Source: Caballeronia ptereochthonis
GTDB taxonomy: Bacteria; Pseudomonadota; Gammaproteobacteria; Burkholderiales; Burkholderiaceae
Assembly: GCF_001545075.1 (NCBI RefSeq)
Contig: NZ_FCOB02000002.1
Location: forward strand, 124,001-188,000
Direction: 5' to 3'
DNA length: 64,000 nt
In this document: piece by piece, positions 26,650 through 34,772 of the stretch
How the letters are laid out: each line of letters opens with the position of its first letter
How positions within the stretch are numbered: the stretch's first letter is position 1
The notes under the pieces: generated by a model
Database searches by the model: none
Seen by the model: only the letters and a program-made list of their open reading frames with translations
What the model was told of the DNA's origin: nothing
Program-made: the position numbers and the translations under genes

Positions 26650-28206
26650 TCAATCGATTTTCTTCTGCCATATCGCGATCACGCTTGCGCAGAGCGCGAC
26701 GCCGATGATGTAGTAGAAGCCATCCAGCGAACTGAGGAAGTTCGCCTGCTGTGTGACGATGCGGCTGATCTCGACGAGCGCCAGGCCTTTCGCTTCGGAA
26801 GCGCCGTGCCCCATGTTCTGGAAGCCGCCGACGAGCCCCTGATACGCGCTCTGGAAGATCGGGTTGTACGGATTGACCGCTTCGACGAGCCGCGTCTGAT
26901 GCAGCGCGACGCGATGCTGCTCCAGAATGATGATGGTCGCCGTCGAGAAGGAGTACGTCAGCTGCTTGACGATGTTCTTGAAGCGATAGCCGTGGCTGTA
27001 TTCATCGATGGCGAACACGCGGAACGTGAGATTGGCCACCGGCAGCGCGATGAAGAGCAGCAGCATGCCGCGCAGGATCATCGGCAGGATGAGCCACGGC
27101 ATGCTGACGTCGGGCGGCATGTTGATCATCCATGTACCGACAAAGGCGGCCAGCAGGAAGCCGGTCGTGATCAGCCATTTCTTGTGCTTGATGCGCGACG
27201 AGTAACGGAAATACACGACGGCCATCGCGAGCGACAGCATCGACGTGAATCCGACGAGCCGCCCGGCGTTTTCCACCGGATAGCTCAAGCCGCCTTCGAG
27301 CAGGCGCGAGACGAGAAAGCTCATCGCGTTGCTGATGTAGTAGAACGCGATGTACAGGACGATGCCCACCTGAAACGTCTTCTCGCGCAGCGCATGCAGG
27401 CGCAGGAGCGGCCTCGGGTGATGCCACTGGTGCCACACGAACCAGCCGAGCGAAAGCAGGCCGGCGGCGGTCAGGACGATCAGTTCGGGCGAGCCGCTGA
27501 AGAGCTCGAAGCGCACTTGCTGCATGACGATCTGCAGCGCGCCCTGCGCGAACGCGAAGATGATGTACGGCCAGAAATGCGTGTCGCCGCGTTCCTCGGG
27601 ATGAACGCGCCCCGCGGAGGGCACGGCGAGGAACGCCAGCACGCCGAGCACGACGCCCGCGAACGCGCTGCACGTGAAGAGCGCACGCCAGCCGACCCAC
27701 GCGACGAGATAGCCGCCGCACAAGGGCGCGAGCGCGCTGCCGAGCAGGATCATGTTGAGAAAGCGGCGCGTCGCTTTCGGGCGCTGCTGCGGCGTGAAGC
27801 GGGTCTGGATCAGGATGCGCGCCGCGCTCATCATCGGGCCGATGAAATAGCCCTGGAATCCGCGCGCGAGGGCGAGTTCGATCGCTGATTCGGACAGCGT
27901 GGCCGCAAGCGCGCCCGCCGCGAAGAGCAGCAGGCATCCGGCGATATAGCGCCGGTTGCCGATGCGCTCGATCCACCACTGCTGCTGCAGGATGCCGAGC
28001 ACGGACGCGACTGCATACGCGCTCGAAGCCCAGACCAGCTCGTCCGACGACGCATTGATGCCGCCCGCGATATAGCTCGTGAAAAAGGAAAAGATGGAAT
28101 TGTCGAAGTAGTCCAGGCCGGTCGCGAGCGCAATCGCCCACGCGAAGGAGTCGGCGCGCAAGCGCTCGGCAATCGCCTTCGGATATCTGGTCGACGCGGC
28201 GATCAT
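26650..28206 (-). CDS. MFS drug/solute exporter, DHA2-like (14 TM)
   Basis: The 518-residue protein has about fourteen membrane helices, with LDYFDNSIFSFFTSYIAGGI at the start, RGFQGYFIGPMMSAARILIQTRF in the helix 4-5 region and LLRLHALREKTFQVG midway. The shape fits the DHA2 (EmrB/QacA) exporters, though the sequence is divergent. It overlaps the end of the merR gene by four bases (ATGA), so it is translationally coupled. A MerR regulator immediately upstream points to inducible export of a toxic organic compound. No periplasmic adaptor (EmrA) gene is present. Confidence 0.85.
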   Translation of the reverse strand: MIAASTRYPKAIAERLRADSFAWAIALATGLDYFDNSIFSFFTSYIAGGINASSDELVWASSAYAVASVLGILQQQWWIERIGNRRYIAGCLLLFAAGALAATLSESAIELALARGFQGYFIGPMMSAARILIQTRFTPQQRPKATRRFLNMILLGSALAPLCGGYLVAWVGWRALFTCSAFAGVVLGVLAFLAVPSAGRVHPEERGDTHFWPYIIFAFAQGALQIVMQQVRFELFSGSPELIVLTAAGLLSLGWFVWHQWHHPRPLLRLHALREKTFQVGIVLYIAFYYISNAMSFLVSRLLEGGLSYPVENAGRLVGFTSMLSLAMAVVYFRYSSRIKHKKWLITTGFLLAAFVGTWMINMPPDVSMPWLILPMILRGMLLLFIALPVANLTFRVFAIDEYSHGYRFKNIVKQLTYSFSTATIIILEQHRVALHQTRLVEAVNPYNPIFQSAYQGLVGGFQNMGHGASEAKGLALVEISRIVTQQANFLSSLDGFYYIIGVALCASVIAIWQKKID

Positions 28207-28718
28207 TCGTCATCGCCCCTGGCGCTTTTCGCTTTGCGCGCCTTGCGCGCGGCCAGCCGTTCCTGAAGCAGCGTTTCCTGGCTCTCGCCCGCGATTCTGC
28301 GGCGCAAATAGTCGAGGTCGCTGGAAAGCTCGCTGCGCACCGCCTGCGCTTCCTTGAGCTCGCGGCGCACGGCTGCGATGCGCGCATCCACGGCTTCGAT
28401 TTGCTGCGAAAGCGCCTGTTCTATCTCGCGCAGCGACGAGGCGGAATAGCCCGTGCGGCCTTCGCCGAGCGTTTCCACGGGGCGCTTCAGCATCTCGACG
28501 ATGCCCTGCAGCGAAAAGCCAAGCGAGCGCAGGCGCAGGATGCGCGCGAACAACTCGAGATCCTGCTCGCTATAGAGCCGGTAGCGGCCCTCGCTGCGCG
28601 TGGGCGTGACGAGCCCGCGCTCTTCGTAGTACTTGAGCGTGCGCGGCGTGACTTGCAGCCGCTCGGCGGCGTCGCGGATGGTGAGCCGCGCGGGCTTGGT
28701 CGAGGACATGACGGACAT
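28203..28718 (-). CDS. MerR-family transcriptional regulator
   Basis: The 171-residue protein has the N-terminal MerR domain (LTIRDAAERLQVTPRTLKYYEERGLVTPTRSEGRYRLYSEQDLELFARI), then a coiled-coil dimer helix with SLREIEQALSQQIEAVDARI, and a short basic C-terminus. It lacks the cysteines of metal sensors, so an organic or drug signal is likely. An alternative Met four residues in is possible. The gene is preceded by a perfect dyad of 14-bp arms and a TATAAT box, consistent with activation or repression of its own merR-MFS-lysR operon. Confidence 0.9.
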   Translation of the reverse strand: MSVMSSTKPARLTIRDAAERLQVTPRTLKYYEERGLVTPTRSEGRYRLYSEQDLELFARILRLRSLGFSLQGIVEMLKRPVETLGEGRTGYSASSLREIEQALSQQIEAVDARIAAVRRELKEAQAVRSELSSDLDYLRRRIAGESQETLLQERLAARKARKAKSARGDDE

Positions 28719-28744
28719 CTAGAGTGCGGCGGTCGATGCCGTGC

Positions 28745-28783
28745 ATTATAACGCAAACCTGTACGTTCGCGTACAGGTTTGCG
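28745..28783 (-). promoter_or_regulatory. merR operon promoter with perfect 14+14 bp operator dyad
   Basis: CGCAAACCTGTACG (28752-28765) and CGTACAGGTTTGCG (28770-28783) are exact inverted repeats around TTCG. On the minus strand a perfect TATAAT (28750-28745) lies one base downstream of the dyad, and the merR ATG follows 27 bases later. The dyad would sit over the -35 to -10 spacer, as expected for a MerR operator. Confidence 0.75.
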
Positions 28784-28882
28784 GGCATGCGGCGTGCTGT
28801 CGAAAGAGGGTGCGATGATAGACTTGAGAGACCAGGCGGCGCCCGCGTCGGACGCTGCTCGACCGTCACGAAACAGAAACGA

Positions 28883-29491
28883 ATGAAACGATTCTCGATG
28901 ATCCGCGATTTCCACCTGGCCGACTGGTTCACGCTGGGCAACGCGGTATGCGGCACGGGCGCGCTGTTCTCGTCGATGTCCTACCTCGACGATTCCGACG
29001 TCGTGCATATCTATCTCGCCTGCGCGCTGGTGTTCGCGGCGCTGGTGTTCGACGTGCTCGACGGTCGCATCGCGCGCTGGCGCCAGAAGGCGTCGCTGCT
29101 GGGGAAGGAACTGGATTCGCTCGCCGACGTGATCTCCTTCGGCGTCGCGCCGGCGATCATCGGCTATGGGTTCGGCATGCGCGGCCTCTATGACCGCGTG
29201 ATTCTGGCGTATTTCGTCGCATGCGGCGTGTCGCGTCTCGCGCGCTACAACGTGACGGCGGAAGAGATGTCGGGCGGCAGCGGCAAGGTCACGCACTTCG
29301 AAGGCACGCCGATTCCCACCTCGTTCCTGATCGTGCTCCTGCTGACCCTCGGCGCGTGGATGGGCGCGATCGGCGAGAGCATGTGGTTCGGCGCGTGGCG
29401 CATCGGCGCCTTCACGCTGCATCCGCTCGTGCTCGTCTATGCGGTCTCGGGCTCGCTGATGATCAGCCGCATCCGCATTCCCAAGCCCTGA
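28883..29491 (+). CDS. pssA: CDP-diacylglycerol-serine O-phosphatidyltransferase
   Basis: The 202-residue membrane protein carries the CDP-alcohol phosphotransferase motif D-G-x2-A-R-x8-G-x3-D-x3-D, seen as FDVLDGRIARWRQKASLLG followed by KELDSLADV. Several hydrophobic helices surround it. SFGVAPA and SGGSGKVTHFEGTPIPTS are characteristic of type II PssA. It makes phosphatidylserine for phosphatidylethanolamine synthesis in the inner membrane. The ATG at 28883 is chosen because the upstream frame crosses the operator; an alternative Met is at 28898. No ribosome site is strong. A pssA-like paralogue elsewhere cannot be excluded. Confidence 0.88.
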   Translation: MKRFSMIRDFHLADWFTLGNAVCGTGALFSSMSYLDDSDVVHIYLACALVFAALVFDVLDGRIARWRQKASLLGKELDSLADVISFGVAPAIIGYGFGMRGLYDRVILAYFVACGVSRLARYNVTAEEMSGGSGKVTHFEGTPIPTSFLIVLLLTLGAWMGAIGESMWFGAWRIGAFTLHPLVLVYAVSGSLMISRIRIPKP

Positions 29492-29614
29492 GCCCTGAGC
29501 GGTAACTTCTCCGTGAGCGATCTCGCAAGGAATTCCACGAAGATTCGTTCGCCGAGCGCTTCACGCCATCAGCCGCGGATACAGGCGGTTCATCCGTGCG
29601 TATAGGCGCGCGAC

Positions 29615-30826
29615 TCAGTGATGTGCCGCGTGATGCCGCCCGATCAGAAGGAAATGCGCCAGCGCGACCAGCGGAAACGCCGTGGCGACGAGCGCGACGA
29701 ACGTCCAGCCGCCATGTTCATAGAGCGGGCTCGCGAACGCCGAGCCGAATGCGCCGCCGACGAAGATACTCGTCATATAGACAGCGTTCAGCCGGTTGCG
29801 GCTCGATGCATGCAGTGCGTAGATCTCGCGCTGGCCGAGCACCATGTTCATCTGCACGGCGAAGTCGAGCACGATGCCCGTCACGACGAGCGCGCCCACG
29901 CCCCACGCGGGATGGATCACGACGGGCAGATACGCGAGCGCGGCGAGAACGAGCGCGATGAAGGTCGCGCGCACGGTGTGGCCTGCATCGGCGAGACGCC
30001 CGGCGATCGGCGCGGACGTCGCGCCCGTCGCCCCGATGAGCGCGAAGATGCCGATGGCCGTCTGCGTCAGCCCGTAATGGCGCGTGAGCTCGACGGGAAC
30101 CGCGGTCCAGAAGAGACTGAACGACGCGAACATCAGCGCCTGATAGAGCGAGCGATGACGCAGCACCGGCATGGTGCGCACGAGATGGCCGAGCGAGCCG
30201 ATCAGCTGGAAATAGGTCGCCTGGTGGCTCGGCTGGCGGCGCGGGATCGTGAGCGTGAGCACGGTCGTGATGACGACCATCAGCACGGCGGCGGCGCCGA
30301 ACATCGCGCGCCAGCCGAAGTGGCCCGCAACGAGACTCGAGATCGGCCGGGACAGCAGAATGCCGAGCAGAAGCCCGCTCATGATCGTGCCGACGACCTT
30401 GCCGCGCGATTCGTCCGGCGCGAGGTGCGCCGCGAGCGGAATCAGGATCTGCACGGCCACCGACGAGAAGCCGATCAGGAGCGAGATCACGAGGAACCAG
30501 CCGGGCGCGTGCGCGAACGCGGCGGCCGCGAGGCTCGCGATCGAGACGAGCGCGGTCGCGATCATGAGCTTGCGGTTTTCCAGCAGATCGCCGAGCGGCA
30601 CGATGAAGAACAGGCCGAGCGCGTAGCCGATCTGCGTGAGCGAGACGATGAGGCTCGCCATGCCGCCCGCCATGTGCAGATCGGGCGCGATGAGTTCGGT
30701 GATCGGCTGCGCGTAATAGAGATTCGCGACGATGGCGCCGCAGCAGAACGCGAAGAGCGCGATCAGGCCGCGTGTGAGCTCGATGCGCTTCGCGCCGTCG
30801 AGTGCGGTCGATGTTGACGTCGACAT
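29615..30826 (-). CDS. MFS transporter, DHA1 family
   Basis: The 403-residue protein has twelve predicted helices, an N-terminal FCCGAIVANLYYAQPITELIAPDL typical of the YgaY/SotB-like DHA1 branch, IVPLGDLLENRKLM in loop 2-3 and AHLAPDESRGKVVGTIMSGLL in the middle. I start at the ATG at 30826, which has AGGGA upstream, rather than 30874. It probably exports a small molecule. It is convergent with pssA and divergent from a receiver-only protein gene. Confidence 0.88.
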   Translation of the reverse strand: MSTSTSTALDGAKRIELTRGLIALFAFCCGAIVANLYYAQPITELIAPDLHMAGGMASLIVSLTQIGYALGLFFIVPLGDLLENRKLMIATALVSIASLAAAAFAHAPGWFLVISLLIGFSSVAVQILIPLAAHLAPDESRGKVVGTIMSGLLLGILLSRPISSLVAGHFGWRAMFGAAAVLMVVITTVLTLTIPRRQPSHQATYFQLIGSLGHLVRTMPVLRHRSLYQALMFASFSLFWTAVPVELTRHYGLTQTAIGIFALIGATGATSAPIAGRLADAGHTVRATFIALVLAALAYLPVVIHPAWGVGALVVTGIVLDFAVQMNMVLGQREIYALHASSRNRLNAVYMTSIFVGGAFGSAFASPLYEHGGWTFVALVATAFPLVALAHFLLIGRHHAAHH

Positions 30827-30996
30827 GAAGGTTCCCTGAGTGGCAGAGGGGAAATATACGGCCTCGGCGGACAACGTGCAGGAGGCGCTTTCCGGCCGCT
30901 GGATGAAAGCGGGCGCTTCAACCTATACGTACATATGATTTCCCGGTCATCGCCGCGTGCGTAAGATAGCTTCCATCCAGGCGGTGGACCAGTCCC

Positions 30997-31416
30997 ATGC
31001 CCGCCGAACTTCACGCACGGTCCAGGACAACGCCCTTGCAATCGCCTTCAAGAGTCTCCGTGATCGACGATGACGAATCCGTCCGCGTCGCCTCCTCCAG
31101 CCTGCTGCGCTCGCTCGGCTGGGCGGTCAGCCTGTATGCGTCGGCGGAAGCGTTTCTCGACACCGATTCGCTCGACGGCCTCGCCTGCGTCATCACCGAT
31201 CTCAACATGCCCGGCATGTCCGGCCTGCAACTGCAGCAGCGCCTGCGCGAGCTCGGGCTCGGCGTGCCGGTCGTGTTCATTACCGCTTTCGCGTCGGATG
31301 CCGCGCGCCGCCAGGCGCTCGACGGCGGCGCCGTGTGCTTTCTGAGCAAGCCCGTCGACGGAACCGCCGTCGCCGATTGCCTCGAGCGCATCCAGCAAGG
31401 CTTTTGGAAGGATTAG
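30997..31416 (+). CDS. Stand-alone receiver domain protein (FixJ-like REC)
   Basis: The 139-residue protein is a single CheY-like receiver with no output domain. The acidic pocket is IDDDES (residues 23-28), the phosphoacceptor Asp is D68 in VITDLNMPGMSG, the Thr is in VFITAFASD and the Lys in FLSKPVDG. It most resembles the receiver half of FixJ-type regulators. It lies just upstream of a membrane histidine kinase and its response regulator, suggesting it acts as a phosphate sink, a relay, or a partner that tunes the kinase. Confidence 0.88.
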   Translation: MPAELHARSRTTPLQSPSRVSVIDDDESVRVASSSLLRSLGWAVSLYASAEAFLDTDSLDGLACVITDLNMPGMSGLQLQQRLRELGLGVPVVFITAFASDAARRQALDGGAVCFLSKPVDGTAVADCLERIQQGFWKD

Positions 31417-31502
31417 AATCACAGCGTAATCCGGCCCGCGCGCATGCCTTGTCGCGGCGCGCAGGCCGCGATATTTCTCAACGAACGCTTGTTCGAAGGC
31501 AT

Positions 31503-31565
31503 ATGACCATGTCGCTCGTTTCGTTCGTCGTTCGTAATCATCCGCCGGCGTCCGCTCGGCCGTGA
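31503..31565 (+). CDS. Possible 20-codon leader peptide overlapping the kinase start
   Basis: The frame encodes MTMSLVSFVVRNHPPASARP. GAAGG lies upstream of its ATG and its TGA overlaps the kinase ATG (TGATG at 31563-31567). The kinase start itself has no recognisable ribosome site, so translational coupling through this short frame is plausible. It could equally be chance. Confidence 0.4.
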   Translation: MTMSLVSFVVRNHPPASARP

Positions 31566-33769
31566 TGGAGACGTTCCAGAGCGCGCCGCGCGCGGGGCGT
31601 CCCGATGCCCGCATCGTGTCGATTCTCGCGGTGGTCATCGGCCTCGCCGTGTTCCTGATCGACGCGCTCACGCCGCTCGATATCGCGATCGCGGTGCTTT
31701 ACGTGGTCGTCGTGCTGCTCGTCGCATCGACGGGCAATCGCACCGCGACCGTCACCACCGCGTGGGGCTGCGTCCTGCTGACGCTCATCGGCTTCATCCT
31801 CTCGCACGACGAGCAGGTGTCGAGCGGCGCGCTCGCGCGCTGCGCGGTGAGCCTGGTCGCGATCGTCACGACCGCAATCCTCACGCTGCGCAATCAGGCC
31901 GCCACCACGAAGATGCAGGAGCAGCTGGAACTGCTCAATCTCACGCACGATGCGATCGTCGCGCACGACATGAACGACCGCATCACGTTCTGGAATCGCG
32001 GCGCCGAGGCGCTCTACGGTTTCCCGGCGCGAGAGGCGCTCGGCCAGCCGATTCATCGCATGACGCAATCGACCTCGCCCGTGCCGCACGCGCAGATTCG
32101 CGCGGAGCTGCTGCGCTCGGGCCGCTGGGACGGCGAGATCACGCGCGTGCGGCATGACGGCGGCGAGATCGTCATCGCGAGCCGCGCCGCGTTGCTGCGC
32201 GACGCCAAAGGCATGCCGCGCGCCGTGCTTGCGACGAGCAACGACATCACCCAGCGCAAACGCATGGAAGCCGAGCTCCAGCGCCAGCGCGAGGAGCTGC
32301 GCAAGACGATCGACGCGATTCCCGGCATGGTGTGGAGCTCGTCGTCGGATGGCCGGCTCATCTTCATCAACCGCCGCTGGAACGATCTCGGCGTGACGCT
32401 CGACGAAGGCGGCGGCGACGTGTGGCGCACGATCGTGCACCCCGCCGATTTCGCGCAGATGCAGCGCGACTGGCAAGCCGCGATCGCGGCGGGCACGCCG
32501 TTCGAGAACGTCTCGCGCATTCGCGGCGGCGACGGCCTCTACCGCTGGATGCATCTCGGCGCCGAGCCGTTGCGCGACGCGACCGGCGCGATCCTGCGCT
32601 GGTACGGCGTCAACACCGATATCGAGGCGCGCAAGCAGGCCGAGCATGCGCTGAAGCGCAGCGAGGCGTTCCTGCTCGACGCGCAGCGCCTCTCGCGTAC
32701 GGGCAGCATCGCGACGCGCCTGCCCGCCGGCACGATGTGGTGGTCGGACGAGGCGTATCGCATCTTCGATCATTCGCGCGATATCGCGCCATCCATCGAC
32801 GCGATCCTCGCACGCACGCATCCCGACGACATCGCGATCGTGCGCGGCGCGCACGAATCGGCGATGAGCGGCGCGCGCGAAATCGACGTCGAGCATCGGC
32901 TGCTGCTTCCGGATGGCTCCGTCAAGCATGTGCATTTCGTCGCGCATCGGGCATCCACGGAAGCCGACGGCGACGAGTACGTCGGCGCGCTGATGGACGT
33001 CACTGAAACCAAGCTCGCGCAGGAGGCGCTCGCGCGTTCCACCGCCGAGCTCGCGCACGTGACGCGCGTCACGATGCTGGGCGAGCTCGCCGCGTCGATC
33101 GCGCATGAAGTCACGCAGCCGATGGCCGCCATCGTCACCTGCGGCGACGCCGGCTTGCGCTGGCTCGGCCGCGAGAAACCGGACATCGCGGAAGCGCAGC
33201 AATCGATCACGCAGATGATTCGCGATGCCAGGCGCGCGAGCGAAGTCATCGCGCGCATCCGCGCCATGGCGAGAAAGCGCGACAGCCAGCCCGCGACGCT
33301 GGAGATGAACGAGATCGTCGGCGAGACGATCGAACTCGTGCGGCGCGAGCTGGCGCGTCATCGCGTGGAGGTGCGCACCGATCTCGCGATGCCGTCGCCC
33401 ACGGTGCGCTGCGATCGCGTGCAGTTGCAGCAGGTGCTCATCAATCTGATCATGAACGCCGCCCAGGCGATGTCCGGCGTGGCCGGGCCGCGCACGTTGC
33501 GGATCGCGACGGGCGACAGCCGGGGCGAGCCCGGCTACGCCGAAATCACCGTGCAGGATTCGGGCACGGGCATCAGCGAAGAAAACGCCCGCCGGCTCTT
33601 CGATGCGTTCTTCACGACGAAGGCCGAAGGCATGGGCATGGGCTTGTCGATTTGCCGTTCCATCATCGAGGCGCACGGCGGCAGGATATGGGCGGAAGCG
33701 CCCGCTGAAGGCGGCGCGCGCTTGCGCTTCGTGCTGCCCGAGAACGAAGGGGGAGACGATGAGCACTGA
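31565..33769 (+). CDS. Membrane PAS sensor histidine kinase
   Basis: The product has 734 residues. About four membrane helices occupy roughly residues 15-105, followed by three PAS domains (HDMNDRITFWNRGAEALYGF, then IPGMVWSSSSDGRLIFINRRW, then WWSDEAYRIFDHSRD). The HisKA domain has AASIAHEVTQPMAAIVTCGDA with the phosphorylated His in HEVTQP, the N box QVLINLIMNAAQAM, and DSGTGI and GMGMGLSICRSI for ATP binding. This is the FixL/DctB-like class of kinase. The start is ATG 31565 or GTG 31562. It overlaps the response-regulator gene by 11 bases, so the two form a two-component pair. The signal is unknown. Confidence 0.93.
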   Translation: METFQSAPRAGRPDARIVSILAVVIGLAVFLIDALTPLDIAIAVLYVVVVLLVASTGNRTATVTTAWGCVLLTLIGFILSHDEQVSSGALARCAVSLVAIVTTAILTLRNQAATTKMQEQLELLNLTHDAIVAHDMNDRITFWNRGAEALYGFPAREALGQPIHRMTQSTSPVPHAQIRAELLRSGRWDGEITRVRHDGGEIVIASRAALLRDAKGMPRAVLATSNDITQRKRMEAELQRQREELRKTIDAIPGMVWSSSSDGRLIFINRRWNDLGVTLDEGGGDVWRTIVHPADFAQMQRDWQAAIAAGTPFENVSRIRGGDGLYRWMHLGAEPLRDATGAILRWYGVNTDIEARKQAEHALKRSEAFLLDAQRLSRTGSIATRLPAGTMWWSDEAYRIFDHSRDIAPSIDAILARTHPDDIAIVRGAHESAMSGAREIDVEHRLLLPDGSVKHVHFVAHRASTEADGDEYVGALMDVTETKLAQEALARSTAELAHVTRVTMLGELAASIAHEVTQPMAAIVTCGDAGLRWLGREKPDIAEAQQSITQMIRDARRASEVIARIRAMARKRDSQPATLEMNEIVGETIELVRRELARHRVEVRTDLAMPSPTVRCDRVQLQQVLINLIMNAAQAMSGVAGPRTLRIATGDSRGEPGYAEITVQDSGTGISEENARRLFDAFFTTKAEGMGMGLSICRSIIEAHGGRIWAEAPAEGGARLRFVLPENEGGDDEH

Positions 33770-34430
33770 CAGCGGCGCGGACACGAAACCGAACGGCGCG
33801 ATGGTCTACGTGGTCGACGACGACGATTCGATGCGCGATGCGCTCAGCATGCTGCTGCGCTCGGTCGGATTGAGCGCGATGACGTTCGCGTCCGCGCACG
33901 AGTTCCTCGCCTACGACATGCCGGACGTGCCGAGCTGCCTGATCCTCGACGTGCGTCTGAAAGGGCAGAGCGGCCTCGCGGTGCAGGAGCAGATCGCGGC
34001 GAGCCAGCTCGGCCTGCCGATCGTCTTCATGACCGCGCACGGCGACATCGCGATGACCGTGAAGGCGATGAAGGCCGGCGCCAGGGACTTTCTCGCGAAG
34101 CCGTTTCGCGACCAGGACATGCTCGATGCCGTCGCGCAGGCGCTCGAAAGCGACGCGCAAAGGCGCACGGCGAGCCGCTCGGTGGCGGACTTGCGGCGCT
34201 CGTACGAAACGCTCACGCCGCGCGAGCGCGAGGTCATGGCGTTCGTCGTATCCGGTCTGATGAACAAGCAGATTGCGGCGGAGATGAACCTGAGCGAGAT
34301 CACCGTGAAGATTCATCGCGGCCAGGCGATGAAGAAGATGGCGGCGCGCTCGCTCGCCGATCTCGTGCTGAAGGCCGAGGCGCTCGGCGTGAAGATGCCG
34401 CAGGGCGCGTCCACGCCGCCGCGCGCGTAG
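33759..34430 (+). CDS. FixJ/LuxR-type response regulator
   Basis: The 223-residue protein has an N-terminal receiver (VYVVDDDDS at 17-24, phosphoacceptor D64 in LILDVRLKGQSG, Thr in VFMTAHGD, Lys in FLAKPFRD) and a C-terminal LuxR helix-turn-helix with LTPREREVMAFVVSGLMNKQIAAEMNLSEITVKIHR. The ATG at 33759 follows GGGGGAGACG within the end of the kinase gene. It is the cognate regulator of the kinase encoded before it and would bind DNA as a dimer. The target genes are not evident; the adjacent small protein and GGDEF genes are candidates. Confidence 0.94.
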   Translation: MSTDSGADTKPNGAMVYVVDDDDSMRDALSMLLRSVGLSAMTFASAHEFLAYDMPDVPSCLILDVRLKGQSGLAVQEQIAASQLGLPIVFMTAHGDIAMTVKAMKAGARDFLAKPFRDQDMLDAVAQALESDAQRRTASRSVADLRRSYETLTPREREVMAFVVSGLMNKQIAAEMNLSEITVKIHRGQAMKKMAARSLADLVLKAEALGVKMPQGASTPPRA

Positions 34431-34445
34431 CGGCGCTGGCCGCGT

Positions 34446-34637
34446 TTATCGTTGCGGCGTCTCGATGGACGTCGCAGCCTCTTCGCCGAGCGCGATGCGC
34501 TCCAGCGGCAGTTCCGTGTCGTAGCCCGCGCGGTCGAGCGCGCTCCAGTCATGCGGCGCGTTGACCGAATACCATGCACCGAACGCCAGCACGGCGGCAC
34601 AGCCCGATAACAGCCTGCGTGTCGATGCGTCGCTCAT
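34446..34637 (-). CDS. Small membrane-anchored or exported protein, unknown (63 aa)
   Basis: The 63-residue product begins MSDASTRRLLSGCAAVLAFG, with a hydrophobic segment at residues 9-23, followed by a short acidic tail (GYDTELPLERIALGEEAA). GGGAG precedes the ATG. It is convergent with the response regulator gene and lies on the same strand as the downstream GGDEF gene. The family is unknown to me. The N-terminus could be an uncleaved anchor or a signal peptide. Confidence is moderate because the gene is short. Confidence 0.6.
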   Translation of the reverse strand: MSDASTRRLLSGCAAVLAFGAWYSVNAPHDWSALDRAGYDTELPLERIALGEEAATSIETPQR

Positions 34638-34772
34638 GATGCGCTCCCTGTGCGTGACCCTGAAGTCAGCTTAAGGAAGCGCACGCGCGCCCACCATTCT
34701 ACGAACGACTCGGCGCGCCTATACGAACGTTTGACGCTTCGTCACGCAGCGTGCAACGGCAAACGGCGAGCT

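Noticed and set aside
26473..27888. 471-codon plus-strand frame opposite the LysR and MFS genes
   Set aside because: Shadow frame rich in His, Arg and Asp without family features; also crosses the lysR-MFS junction.
31538..33784. 748-codon minus-strand frame opposite the histidine kinase
   Set aside because: It mirrors the kinase gene; the sense strand has complete kinase motifs.
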